Assembly: GCA_963700375.1 (NCBI GenBank)
Contig: CAVOXF010000006.1
Coordinates: 248,001-312,000 of the forward strand
Source of the DNA: JAHEEL01 sp963700375
GTDB lineage: Bacteria > Actinomycetota > Acidimicrobiia > Spongiisociales > UBA5794
Length of the DNA stretch: 64,000 nt
Direction of reading: 5' to 3'
Shown here piece after piece: positions 7,749 to 16,076 of the stretch (the first letter of the stretch is position 1; each line of letters starts with the position of its first letter). The translations under genes and the position numbers were made by a program. The notes beneath the pieces are model-generated. The model saw only the letters and a program-made list of their open reading frames with translations, did no database searches and had not been told where the DNA came from.

Positions 7749-9305
7749 TCAGCCCGCGTGCCGGTATCGGCCGAAGACCGCGCCGAGCGTTGCCGACACC
7801 TCACCGAGGGTCGCCCCGAGGCGGAGCGCTTCGCGCATCGGATAGAGCAGGTTGCCATCCCGGGCGGCGAGGCGCTCGAGCAGCTCCAGCGCGGCCTCAA
7901 CCGCCGGTCCGTCGCGACGGCTTCGAAGGCCGCGCAGTCGCTCGACCTGCTCGGCTTCGATTCTCGGATCGACACGCAGCACGTTGCCGCTGTGGGTGCC
8001 GGAAACCTCGAAGCGATTCACTCCGACGATCACGGTGGTTCCCGCCTCGACCGCCCGAGCGTGCTCGTACGCCGCTTCCTCGATCTCTCGCTGCTGGAAC
8101 CCTGCCTCGATCGATGCAGCAGCACCGCCGAGTTGGTCGATTCTCGTGATCAGGTCGACGGCCTCGGATTCGAGCCGGTCCGTGAGCGACTCCACGAAGT
8201 AGGAACCGGCCAGCGGATCGATCACACCGGGGACACCGGATTCGTAGCCGAGAATCTGCTGGGTCCGCAGGGCGATCACCACCGCATCCTCGGTCGGCAG
8301 CCCGAGCGCCTCGTCGTAGGAGTTGGTGTGCAGGGACTGAGTGCCACCGAGCACGGCAGCGAGCGCCTGGTACGCCGTTCGAACGATGTTGTTCTGGGGC
8401 TGCTGCGCCGTCAAGGTCGAACCGGCCGTCTGCGTGTGGAACCGCATCCGCCATGATTCCGGGGACGCCGCGCCGATGCGATCTCGCATCAGCCTCGCCC
8501 AGAGGCGTCGCGCGGCACGGAACTTGGCTGCTTCCTCGAACAGGTCGTTGTGCGAGTTCCAGAAGAACGAGAGCCGCGGTGCGAACGAATCAACGTCGAG
8601 GCCGGCGCCCACGGCCGCCTCGACGTACGCGAGGCCGTTGGCGATGGTGAACGCGATCTCCTGGGCGGCGGTCGATCCCGCCTCGCGGATGTGGTATCCG
8701 CTGATCGAGATGGTGTTCCACTTCGGCAGTTCGGCTTCGCAGTAGGCGAAGACATCGGTGATCAGACGCATCGACGGCGCCACGGGGTAGATGTACGTCC
8801 CGCGAGCGATGTACTCCTTCAGGATGTCGTTCTGCACCGTGCCGCGGACCCGGTCCAGCGGAACACCCTGCTCCTCGGCAACGAGTTGGTAGAGCAACAG
8901 CAGCACCGGGGCCGTGGCGTTGATGGTCATCGACGTCGTGACCTCGCCAAGGGGAATCCGATCGAATAGGAGGCGCATGTCCTCGATCGAATCGATCGCG
9001 ACCCCGACCTTCCCGACCTCGCCTGCGGCCATCTCGTCATCCGAGTCGAGCCCCATCTGTGTGGGAAGGTCGAAGGCAACCGAGAGCCCCGTCTGCCCCG
9101 CATCGAGCAGCGTCCTGAATCGCTCATTGGTGGTTGCGGCATCCCCGAATCCCGCGTACTGGCGCATCGTCCAGAGGCGACCTGCATACATCGACGAGTA
9201 CGGGCCGCGGGTGTACGGATAGGCCCCGGCGTCGCCGAGGGCCACATCCGGGTCCCAGGCACTCAGATCGCCCGGTCCATAGCTGATGGGGGTTGAATCA
9301 CTCAT
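7749..9305 (-). CDS. Methylmalonyl-CoA mutase large-subunit-type catalytic protein, without B12-binding domain
   Basis: Adenosylcobalamin-dependent rearrangement of methylmalonyl-CoA to succinyl-CoA, the step after propionyl-CoA carboxylation. 518 residues, covering only the substrate-binding barrel: RGPYSSMYAGRLWTMRQYAGF, SVAFDLPTQMG, GTVQNDILKEYIARGTYIYP, SISGYHIREAG, FHTQTAGSTLTAQQP, GGTQSLHTNS. The arginine in IARGTYIYP occupies the place where isobutyryl-CoA mutases have glutamine, which favours methylmalonyl-CoA; a related acyl-CoA mutase remains possible. The B12-binding subunit (about 130 residues) is not in this window. The start has no Shine-Dalgarno and no obvious -10. A matching adenosyltransferase is at 18328-18870. 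Confidence 0.9.
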   Translation of the reverse strand: MSDSTPISYGPGDLSAWDPDVALGDAGAYPYTRGPYSSMYAGRLWTMRQYAGFGDAATTNERFRTLLDAGQTGLSVAFDLPTQMGLDSDDEMAAGEVGKVGVAIDSIEDMRLLFDRIPLGEVTTSMTINATAPVLLLLYQLVAEEQGVPLDRVRGTVQNDILKEYIARGTYIYPVAPSMRLITDVFAYCEAELPKWNTISISGYHIREAGSTAAQEIAFTIANGLAYVEAAVGAGLDVDSFAPRLSFFWNSHNDLFEEAAKFRAARRLWARLMRDRIGAASPESWRMRFHTQTAGSTLTAQQPQNNIVRTAYQALAAVLGGTQSLHTNSYDEALGLPTEDAVVIALRTQQILGYESGVPGVIDPLAGSYFVESLTDRLESEAVDLITRIDQLGGAAASIEAGFQQREIEEAAYEHARAVEAGTTVIVGVNRFEVSGTHSGNVLRVDPRIEAEQVERLRGLRSRRDGPAVEAALELLERLAARDGNLLYPMREALRLGATLGEVSATLGAVFGRYRHAG

Positions 9306-9411
9306 CGTGGAGGAGGTCCCGGGTCTATCGGGGGTCGGTTCCTATGCTTTTCCGTGCGGGCTCGATGCTACTTGCGGGAACGCACGGCGAACGGGATACG
9401 TCTCTTACATC

Positions 9412-11910
9412 ATGGAACCGAACATTCACGAGGTCCATCGCCTCGATCGGACGCGACGGCGCTTCCCGGCGCTGATCATGCTCGCCGTCGTCACCGTGAT
9501 CGGCGCCGGGTGGGTCGGCCTATTCGGTTTCCTAGGATCGAACGCCGCGCTCGGCACGGTCGAAGACATTGAAGAGCGCTACTTCTGTGATGTCACCGCC
9601 ATGGACCTCTCGTTCCCCGACGTCTCACGTCTTTCACGGGTGACCACGGCCGACCGCATCGAGCTCGGGAAGCTCTCGGAACGCAACAGCCAACCGATCA
9701 CGCTCGATGAGGTACCGGACCTCGTCATCGGCGCATTGCTGTCGGCCGAGGACGATTCCTTCTACGAACATGAGGGGGTCGACTTCAAGGCCATCGTCGG
9801 CTCGGCGCTCCGGGGCGCCGAAACCGGTGCGTCGACGATCACCCAGCAGGTCGTCAAGCAGACCTATCTGACCAGCGACCGGACCCTCGAACGCAAGATC
9901 TGTGAGGCGCAGGTGGCCGCGGAGCTCGAGGAGCGGTATTCGAAGGACCAGATCCTCGAGTTCTACGCAAACTCGGTGTACTTCGGATCGAACGCCTATG
10001 GCGTCCAGGCCGCCGCCCAGGAGTACTTCAACAAGGACCTCGACGAGCTCACGTTGGCCCAAGCCGCCACGCTGGTCACACCGATCAGGAACCCAACGGT
10101 CTACCACCCGCGCCACAACCCGCAGAACTCGTTCGCGGTCCGCAATCGCACCATCGATCTCATGGTCGCGAACGGATACGCCACCGCCGCGGAGGGCGAA
10201 GCGGCAAAGGCGACATCGCTCGGCGTCGTACCCCACTCGACACGCGAAGAACTCGACCCGCAGGTGATGCTGGCGGTCCGCCGCGAACTGCTCGACAACG
10301 ACGGCTACGGGCTCGGGAGCTCGTATGCGGAGCGGAAGCAGGCCCTGTTCGGTTGCCCCGCCGCCGACAGCGGCTGCGCGGGCGGAGGCGGCCTCCACAT
10401 CGAGATCACCGTGGACTACGACCTCCAGACCGAGGCGAACCGCATCCTTCGTGCCTGGTTCCGCCCCGAGTACGAGGGGCCGACCGGGGCGATCGCAACG
10501 ATCGACAACAGCACCGGAGCAATTCGAGTGATTGCCTCCGGAGTCGACTTCGGAGACGACCTCGACGCCGGCGAGCGTCCGTACGATCTGGCATCCTCCG
10601 GCGCGCGCAATGCCGGATCCGCGTTCAAGCCATTCACCCTGGCTGCGGCCCTCGAGGGCGGCGACCTGGACGGACGGCCGGTGACGCTCGCATCACTCTG
10701 GGACCGGTCGAGCCCCGCGGTGATCCAGTGTGACAAGCCGTGTTCGGCCGACGGGAACACGTGGACGGTCGAGAACTCAGGGGGCAACGCCGCCCATGAA
10801 CTCCAGGACCTCGAATCGGCGACGGTCAACTCCACCAACACCGTCTACGCCCGCTTGATCGACGCCATCGGTCCTGAGGCGGTCGTTGACACGGCACGTC
10901 GCCTCGGCATCACCTCGCAGTATCTCAAGGCCTACCCGTCGATCACCCTGGGCGCGGCTTCGGTGAGCCCGCTGGAGATGGCGGCGGCCTACTCGACGAT
11001 CGCCAACTACGGGAACCGCGTGGAGCCGTATCTGATCGAACGAATCACCGATGCCTCGGGAACCGTGATCTACGAACACCAGGTTCGCAGCGAGTCGGTG
11101 CTCGCTCGCTCGATCGGCGCCGTCATCGTCAGCACGCTCGAGAAGGTCGTTAGCCAGGGCACCGGGACCCGCGCCGATATCGGTCGCCCGCAAGCCGGCA
11201 AGACCGGCACGGCCACCGACAATACCGACGTGTGGTTTGCCGGGTTCGTACCGCAACTCACCACGACGGTCTGGGTCGGCTACCCGGATCGTCCGGTCCC
11301 AATGGAGCGGTTCACCATCTGGAACGACCTCGAGGGCAAGGAGCAGTCGGTGCTGCGCGCATTCGGCGGAACAGTCGCGGCGCCCGTATGGCGGCAGTTC
11401 ATGGAGTACGCGACGGACGGCCTCCCCGTCGAGGACTTCGCAGACGAACCGGTCGGTTCCGATGTCTACCGAGTCGTTCCGCGAACCGTGGTGCCCAACC
11501 TGGACGGTCTGACCGGCGAGGAGATCGCAGACGCCGTGTACGGCGCCGGGTTGCGCCTCGACCGCATCGAAATCCCCTCGTCGGAACCCGCCGGCCGGGT
11601 CATCGGAATCGTTCCCACCGATGGGACAGCGCTTCGCCAGGGCTCGACCGTGAACGTGCTGGTCTCCACTGGAGAACCGGCCCCGGCGCAGATCCCTGAC
11701 CTCATCGGACTCCCGCTTGGTGACGTCACCGATGTGCTCAACGAGTTCCGCGAGACGAACAACGTTCAGGTCGGGTGGACCATCGAGTACGTGTCGATCG
11801 GCGACTCGGATCGATGGGGTCGCGTCGTCGCGACCGATCCCGCCCCCGGATCGATCGTGGCCGGCGGAACATCGATCAAGGTGGTCATCGGTCAACAGCC
11901 TGCCGGGTAG
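9412..11910 (+). CDS. Class A penicillin-binding protein with two PASTA domains
   Basis: Bifunctional peptidoglycan synthase. 832 residues: short cytoplasmic N-terminus, one membrane anchor (ALIMLAVVTVIGAGWVGLF), glycosyltransferase domain with catalytic Glu about 113 in EDDSFYEHEGVDF and STITQQVVKQTYL, YFNKDLDELTLAQAA; transpeptidase domain with Ser403 in SAFK, STN and KTGTATDN at about 597; then PASTA repeats at roughly 692-755 and 763-830 (VPNLDGLTGEEI; IPDLIGLPLGDV), which in other actinobacterial PBPs contact peptidoglycan. The ATG at 9412 fits the usual short cytoplasmic tail; an in-frame ATG at 9286 overlaps the divergent mutase gene and is unlikely. The next gene, an ABC exporter, starts 29 bases downstream. 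Confidence 0.93.
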   Translation: MEPNIHEVHRLDRTRRRFPALIMLAVVTVIGAGWVGLFGFLGSNAALGTVEDIEERYFCDVTAMDLSFPDVSRLSRVTTADRIELGKLSERNSQPITLDEVPDLVIGALLSAEDDSFYEHEGVDFKAIVGSALRGAETGASTITQQVVKQTYLTSDRTLERKICEAQVAAELEERYSKDQILEFYANSVYFGSNAYGVQAAAQEYFNKDLDELTLAQAATLVTPIRNPTVYHPRHNPQNSFAVRNRTIDLMVANGYATAAEGEAAKATSLGVVPHSTREELDPQVMLAVRRELLDNDGYGLGSSYAERKQALFGCPAADSGCAGGGGLHIEITVDYDLQTEANRILRAWFRPEYEGPTGAIATIDNSTGAIRVIASGVDFGDDLDAGERPYDLASSGARNAGSAFKPFTLAAALEGGDLDGRPVTLASLWDRSSPAVIQCDKPCSADGNTWTVENSGGNAAHELQDLESATVNSTNTVYARLIDAIGPEAVVDTARRLGITSQYLKAYPSITLGAASVSPLEMAAAYSTIANYGNRVEPYLIERITDASGTVIYEHQVRSESVLARSIGAVIVSTLEKVVSQGTGTRADIGRPQAGKTGTATDNTDVWFAGFVPQLTTTVWVGYPDRPVPMERFTIWNDLEGKEQSVLRAFGGTVAAPVWRQFMEYATDGLPVEDFADEPVGSDVYRVVPRTVVPNLDGLTGEEIADAVYGAGLRLDRIEIPSSEPAGRVIGIVPTDGTALRQGSTVNVLVSTGEPAPAQIPDLIGLPLGDVTDVLNEFRETNNVQVGWTIEYVSIGDSDRWGRVVATDPAPGSIVAGGTSIKVVIGQQPAG

Positions 11911-11939
11911 CTCAAGCCGGCTGGGTAGCCTCGCCGACG

Positions 11940-13706
11940 ATGCAGGACACACCGCTCCGACGTCTCTGGCACTATGCGCGGCCGTACCGCGCGCGCATCG
12001 TGACCGCCTCCCTCTGGTCGTTTCTCAACAAGGCGATGGACATCGCTCCGCCGTTTCTCATCGGAATGGCGGTGGACGTGGTGGTCCGCCAGGAGGACTC
12101 CTTCCTCGCGTCGCTCGGCATCGAGGACCCTCGAGCGCAACTCGTGGTACTCGCAGCGATCACGTTCGTGGTGTGGGCTCTCGAGTCGATCTTCGAGTAT
12201 CTCCAGGGCGTCGCCTGGCGCAACCTGGCACAGACGATTCAGCACGATCTTCGCATCGACACGTACGACCATGTTCAGGGCCTCGAGGTCGGATTCTTCG
12301 AGGATCGCCGCTCCGGTGACCTCATCGCCGTACTCAATGATGATGTGAACCAACTCGAACGGTTCCTCGACATCGGGGCGAACGAGGTGATCCAGCTACT
12401 CACCACCGTCGTTCTGATCGGGATCTCGTTCTTCGTCATTGCTCCGTCGGTCGCATGGCTGGCGTTCCTCCCCGTGCCGGCGATCATCTGGGGATCGTTC
12501 CGGTTCCAGCGCAGGATCGAGCCTCGCTACGCAGAGGTTCGGGAACAGGCGGCGGCGATCAACTCGCAGCTCGACAACAACATCAGCGGAATCGCAACGA
12601 TCAAGGCGTTCACCGCGGAGAAGCGCGAGACCGCCCGGATCACGCTCGAGAGCGACCGATACCGCACGGCGAACGCCGCGGCCATCCGTCTCTCGTCGGC
12701 GTTCTCGCCACTCATCAGGATCGCGATCCTGGTTGGTTTCACGGCAACTCTGGTCCGGGGGGGGTTCCTGGTGCTCGACGGCGGTCTCAGCGTCGGGCTC
12801 TACTCGGTGATGGTGTTCCTCACGCAGCGCCTGTTGTGGCCGCTCACCCGCCTCGGGCAGACGTTCGATCTCTACCAGCGGGCCATGGCATCGTCGAGGC
12901 GCATCTTCGCGGTGCTCGACGCGCCGCAGCGACTCCACGACGGTCCGTCCAACCCTGGACCCGTCGAAGGAACGCTCGCTCTCACCGGTGTCGACTTCTC
13001 GTACACGGACGGCCACCCAGTGCTGCGGGATGTGACCCTCGAGATACCAGCCGGGCAGACCACCGCCTTCGTCGGGCCGACCGGGTCGGGCAAGACGACG
13101 CTGATCAAGCTCCTCCTGCGGTTCTACGACCCGGACGCCGGGTCGGTGACGCTCGACGGCGTCGATCTGCGGGAGCTGCAGCTAATCGGCCTCCGCCGCG
13201 CCATGGCGCTCGTCTCGCAGGACGTCTTCCTCTTCCATGGGACGGTTGCCGAGAACATCGCATACGGAATGCCGGACGCCACCGACGACGAAATCCGGCG
13301 GGCGGCCGAGACGGCGGAAGCGCAGGAATTCATCGAGTCGATGCCGGACGGCTACAGCACCATCATCGGCGAACGCGGCCAGAAGCTCTCGGGCGGACAG
13401 CGTCAACGGCTGTCGATCGCCCGAGCCCTCCTCACCGACTCGCCCGTTCTACTCCTCGATGAAGCGACCTCGGCGGTCGACAACGAGACGGAGGCCGCGA
13501 TCCAGCGATCGCTGGCCCGGGTTGCCCACGACCGGACGGTCGTCGTGATCGCGCACCGCCTGTCAACGATCCGACACGCCGACCGCATCTACGTGGTGAA
13601 CGAAGGCGCCATCGTGGAGTCCGGGACCCACCACGAACTTGTCGACCACCCGGGGATCTACCGCTCGCTGTGGACCGTGCAAACCGGGTCGGCCGTCGGC
13701 GACTGA
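11940..13706 (+). CDS. ABC-type exporter half-transporter (fused membrane and ATPase domains)
   Basis: 588 residues in the ABCB/MsbA layout: six predicted membrane helices, then a nucleotide-binding domain with Walker A VGPTGSGKTTL, Q-loop LVSQDVFLF, signature LSGGQRQRLS, Walker B and catalytic Glu in LLLDEATSAVD, and H-loop IAHRLST. All ATPase motifs are intact, so it can work as a homodimer, unlike the asymmetric pair at 58.9-62.5 kb. The substrate is unknown; lipid, drug or peptide export are all possible. TAGCCT at 11926-11931 ends 8 bases before the ATG and there is no Shine-Dalgarno, suggesting a leaderless mRNA although the PBP gene ends only 29 bases upstream. A longer frame from 11775 overlaps the PBP gene and is not used. 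Confidence 0.92.
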   Translation: MQDTPLRRLWHYARPYRARIVTASLWSFLNKAMDIAPPFLIGMAVDVVVRQEDSFLASLGIEDPRAQLVVLAAITFVVWALESIFEYLQGVAWRNLAQTIQHDLRIDTYDHVQGLEVGFFEDRRSGDLIAVLNDDVNQLERFLDIGANEVIQLLTTVVLIGISFFVIAPSVAWLAFLPVPAIIWGSFRFQRRIEPRYAEVREQAAAINSQLDNNISGIATIKAFTAEKRETARITLESDRYRTANAAAIRLSSAFSPLIRIAILVGFTATLVRGGFLVLDGGLSVGLYSVMVFLTQRLLWPLTRLGQTFDLYQRAMASSRRIFAVLDAPQRLHDGPSNPGPVEGTLALTGVDFSYTDGHPVLRDVTLEIPAGQTTAFVGPTGSGKTTLIKLLLRFYDPDAGSVTLDGVDLRELQLIGLRRAMALVSQDVFLFHGTVAENIAYGMPDATDDEIRRAAETAEAQEFIESMPDGYSTIIGERGQKLSGGQRQRLSIARALLTDSPVLLLDEATSAVDNETEAAIQRSLARVAHDRTVVVIAHRLSTIRHADRIYVVNEGAIVESGTHHELVDHPGIYRSLWTVQTGSAVGD

Positions 13707-13737
13707 GCCGAAGTTTTCGCGCTCCTATTTGTTACTC

Positions 13738-13773
13738 TTGACGCTTATCGGTGTTACTTGATATATACGGGGT
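13738..13773 (+). promoter_or_regulatory. Consensus-like sigma-70 promoter, probably giving a leaderless mRNA
   Basis: TTGACG (13738-13743), an 18-base spacer, TATATA (13762-13767), then 6 bases to the ATG at 13774. This is the closest match to -35/-10 consensus noticed in the window, and the region is AT-rich relative to its surroundings. The start of transcription should fall at or next to the ATG. Confidence 0.7.
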
Positions 13774-14250
13774 ATGTCACACCAGGCCACGGCGGCGCCC
13801 GGATCCGTTCCCCGAAACCGTGCTCGTCCTCCCACTCGTTCCGGGGATCTCGCGCCACACCCGGGCGCCGCCGTTCACGCCGTCGATAGCACCCGACCGA
13901 CGGTCACCAAGCGCCGCACGGTCGAACCCGCCGTGTGGGACGGCCGTCCGGAGGGGTTCCCGATCCAGCACCCGTATGTGCGCAGATTCTGGACCGCGGT
14001 CATCGGTCCGGGAGCGGTCGCCGACCTGATGCGTCTCGCCGTCGCCGCACAACGCGGCCGCTCCCTCCCCCTCCCGATCAGCACCGGAGTCCTGGTGCGC
14101 GAAGGCCTCGTCGCCTGGAAACGAGGGCGCCTCCTCGCCGGAGCGTCGGTTCCCCCGGTGCCCACCCGACACCTCCGCAGGATGCCGCCTGCGCTGCGAC
14201 GGGAACACCAGCAAGCCCTCACCGACTTGCGTATCGACGCCGGGACCTGA
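13774..14250 (+). CDS. Hypothetical protein, 158 residues, arginine/proline-rich
   Basis: Not recognised. The first 45 residues are rich in Arg, Pro, Thr and Ala and look disordered; the rest looks folded, with PYVRRFWTAVIGPGAVADLMRLA, then TGVLVREGLVAWKRGRLLAG and a basic helix RRMPPALRREHQQAL. No signal peptide or membrane segment. It is strongly basic, so nucleic-acid or ribosome binding is conceivable, but nothing proves it. It has its own strong promoter directly before the ATG. The sirtuin gene starts 11 bases after its stop, so the two are probably co-transcribed. The GC-rich third positions support coding. Confidence 0.7.
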   Translation: MSHQATAAPGSVPRNRARPPTRSGDLAPHPGAAVHAVDSTRPTVTKRRTVEPAVWDGRPEGFPIQHPYVRRFWTAVIGPGAVADLMRLAVAAQRGRSLPLPISTGVLVREGLVAWKRGRLLAGASVPPVPTRHLRRMPPALRREHQQALTDLRIDAGT

Positions 14251-14261
14251 ACACTGGTTCC

Positions 14262-15011
14262 GTGATCGAACATGCGGCGGAAGCACTATCAGGCTGCGGC
14301 CGGATCCTCGTCTTCACCGGCGCCGGCATCTCGACCGAGTCCGGTATCCCGGACTTCCGCGGGCCGCACGGGCTCTGGAAGCGATTCGACCCGGAGGACT
14401 ACACCTACAGCCGCTACATGAACGATCCCGAGTTTCGTGCGAACACCTGGGGAGCGCGGTTCAACTCCCCGTACCTCGACGCCACCCCGAATGCCGCCCA
14501 CCATGCCGTGACCCGTCTCTGGGAGACGGGCCGTCTGATCGGGTGTGTGACCCAGAACATCGACGGCCTGCACAGGGCGGCCGGCCTCGCCCATCAGGTG
14601 CTCGTCGAACTCCACGGGAACGCCCGCGGAATCCACTGCGTCTCGTGTGGCGATGAACCGGCTTTCGGCGAAGTCGAGGAGCGGTGGGAGTCGGGCGTCG
14701 TCGACCCGGAGTGTCTCCGCTGTGGGGGCATCCTCAAGACGAAGGTCGTGTACTTCGGTGAACAGCTCCCCTCCGATTCAACAACCCGTGCATGGGACAT
14801 GGCGGAGAACGCCGACGCCGTCATCGTCGTTGGGTCGACGATGAGCGTCTACCCGGCGGCGTTCATCCCCATCGAGGTCGCTGATCGCGGAATGCCAATG
14901 GTGATCATCAATCAGGGACGTACGGACCACGATGGTCGAGCCACGGTCCTTGTCGACGGCCTCGCCGGGTCGGTCCTCCCAGAACTCATTGACCGCCTCG
15001 CCGCGAACTGA
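14262..15011 (+). CDS. SIR2 family NAD-dependent protein deacylase (first of two)
   Basis: Removes acyl groups from lysines using NAD. 249 residues from a GTG 11 bases after the preceding stop. Motifs: GAGISTESGIPDFRG, TQNIDGLH, the catalytic histidine in ELHGN, four zinc cysteines as CVSC...CLRC, KTKVVYFGE and GSTMSVYP. All residues needed for activity are present. The gene lies between the 158-residue orphan and the rhodanese-E1 gene. Its substrate is unknown; deacylation of acyl-CoA-metabolising enzymes is a known role of bacterial sirtuins and the window has many. A second, more divergent sirtuin lies at 43480-44256. Confidence 0.92.
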   Translation: MIEHAAEALSGCGRILVFTGAGISTESGIPDFRGPHGLWKRFDPEDYTYSRYMNDPEFRANTWGARFNSPYLDATPNAAHHAVTRLWETGRLIGCVTQNIDGLHRAAGLAHQVLVELHGNARGIHCVSCGDEPAFGEVEERWESGVVDPECLRCGGILKTKVVYFGEQLPSDSTTRAWDMAENADAVIVVGSTMSVYPAAFIPIEVADRGMPMVIINQGRTDHDGRATVLVDGLAGSVLPELIDRLAAN

Positions 15012-15019
15012 CTCGCCGC

Positions 15020-15025
15020 TAGCCT
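15020..15025 (+). promoter_or_regulatory. Leaderless-type -10 (TAGCCT) of the rhodanese-E1 gene
   Basis: TAGCCT, 7 bases, then the ATG at 15033, with no Shine-Dalgarno. The same hexamer stands before 11940 and 29346 at 6-8 bases. Confidence 0.5.
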
Positions 15026-15032
15026 CCACACC

Positions 15033-16076
15033 ATGAAGCCGGCAGGCAGGGAGCGGCCCCCCGCACAGATCGAGATCGACACATTCGACGCCATCTTCGA
15101 CCTGCGCGACGGAGAGCTTCTTATCGACCGGATCCCCGGGGCAGTCCAGGTCGATCCGTCCGAACTCGACCGCATCGAGCGGCTCGTACCGGACCGCAGT
15201 TCGGCCATCCTGGTCTACTGCGGGATCGGGGAGCAGTCGCGAAATGCCGCAAAGGCGCTGCAGCAGCTCGGCTATCCCAATGTGATCACGCTCGCGGGCG
15301 GCATCCGTCGGTGGCGGTCGGAAGGTCGCCAGGTCGTCTCAGTCGAGACGGCCGATACCGATCGGTACGACCGCCATGTGCGGCTCTCAGGGATCGGCGA
15401 GGAAGGGCAGCGGCGCATCCGGCAGGCACGCGTCGCCGTCGTCGGCGCCGGCGGTCTTGGCTCTCCGGTCGTGCAGTACCTCGCGTCTGCGGGAATCGGC
15501 AATCTCGGCATCATCGACGGGGACCGGGTTGAGGTCACCAACCTGCAGCGCCAGGTGCTCTTCGACTCGAACGACCTCGGCCTGATGAAGGCCCTCGCGG
15601 CCAAGGCGCGAGTTCGGGAACTGAACCCCGACGTCGCCGTGGCGCCGATCCCGAAGTGGCTCGACGCCGACAACGCCTCCGAACTCCTTGGAGGCTACGA
15701 CCTCATCGTTGACGCGTCCGACAACTACGCGACGCGGCTCACGGTCAACGACACCGCGGCCCACCTCGGCGCGCCGTTCGTCCACGGAGCGGCGATACGT
15801 TGGGAAGGCATGGTGGCGGCATTCGATCCCCGGGTCGGGCCGTGCTACCGGTGTTTGTTCCCGAATCTCCCCGAACACGAGGAGACCTGCAGCGATGTCG
15901 GGGTGCTGGGCGCGATTACCGGCGTCGTCGGTTCGCTGATGGCCGTCGAGGCGATCAAGCACGTCGTGGGCTCGCCGGATCGGATGGTCGATCGACTCGT
16001 CACCTTCGACGCGCGGTCGGCTCGATTCACATCGCTCAAGATCGAACGATCGGATGCCTGCCCAATCCACCGCTAG
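15033..16076 (+). CDS. Rhodanese - ThiF/MoeB-like E1 adenylating fusion protein
   Basis: 347 residues. Residues about 8-95 form a rhodanese domain with active-site cysteine in VYCGIGEQSRN; residues about 110-347 form a ThiF/MoeB E1 domain: RYDRHVRLSGIG, GAGGLGSPVVQYL, DGDRVEVTNLQRQ, DASDNYATR. Such enzymes adenylate the C-terminus of a ubiquitin-like sulfur carrier (MoaD, ThiS, CysO) and can load sulfur onto it. In the common MoeZ/MoeBR fusions the rhodanese is C-terminal; here it is N-terminal. The first zinc pair is CYRC; the second is CPIH at the very C-terminus, so one ligand seems to be histidine or lost. No sulfur-carrier gene is adjacent. The TAG is shared, as CTAG, with the convergent CAP gene. 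Confidence 0.9.
   Translation: MKPAGRERPPAQIEIDTFDAIFDLRDGELLIDRIPGAVQVDPSELDRIERLVPDRSSAILVYCGIGEQSRNAAKALQQLGYPNVITLAGGIRRWRSEGRQVVSVETADTDRYDRHVRLSGIGEEGQRRIRQARVAVVGAGGLGSPVVQYLASAGIGNLGIIDGDRVEVTNLQRQVLFDSNDLGLMKALAAKARVRELNPDVAVAPIPKWLDADNASELLGGYDLIVDASDNYATRLTVNDTAAHLGAPFVHGAAIRWEGMVAAFDPRVGPCYRCLFPNLPEHEETCSDVGVLGAITGVVGSLMAVEAIKHVVGSPDRMVDRLVTFDARSARFTSLKIERSDACPIHR

Noticed and set aside
9286..9411. Upstream start for the PASTA PBP
   Set aside because: It would overlap the divergent mutase gene and put 42 unlikely residues before the cytoplasmic tail.
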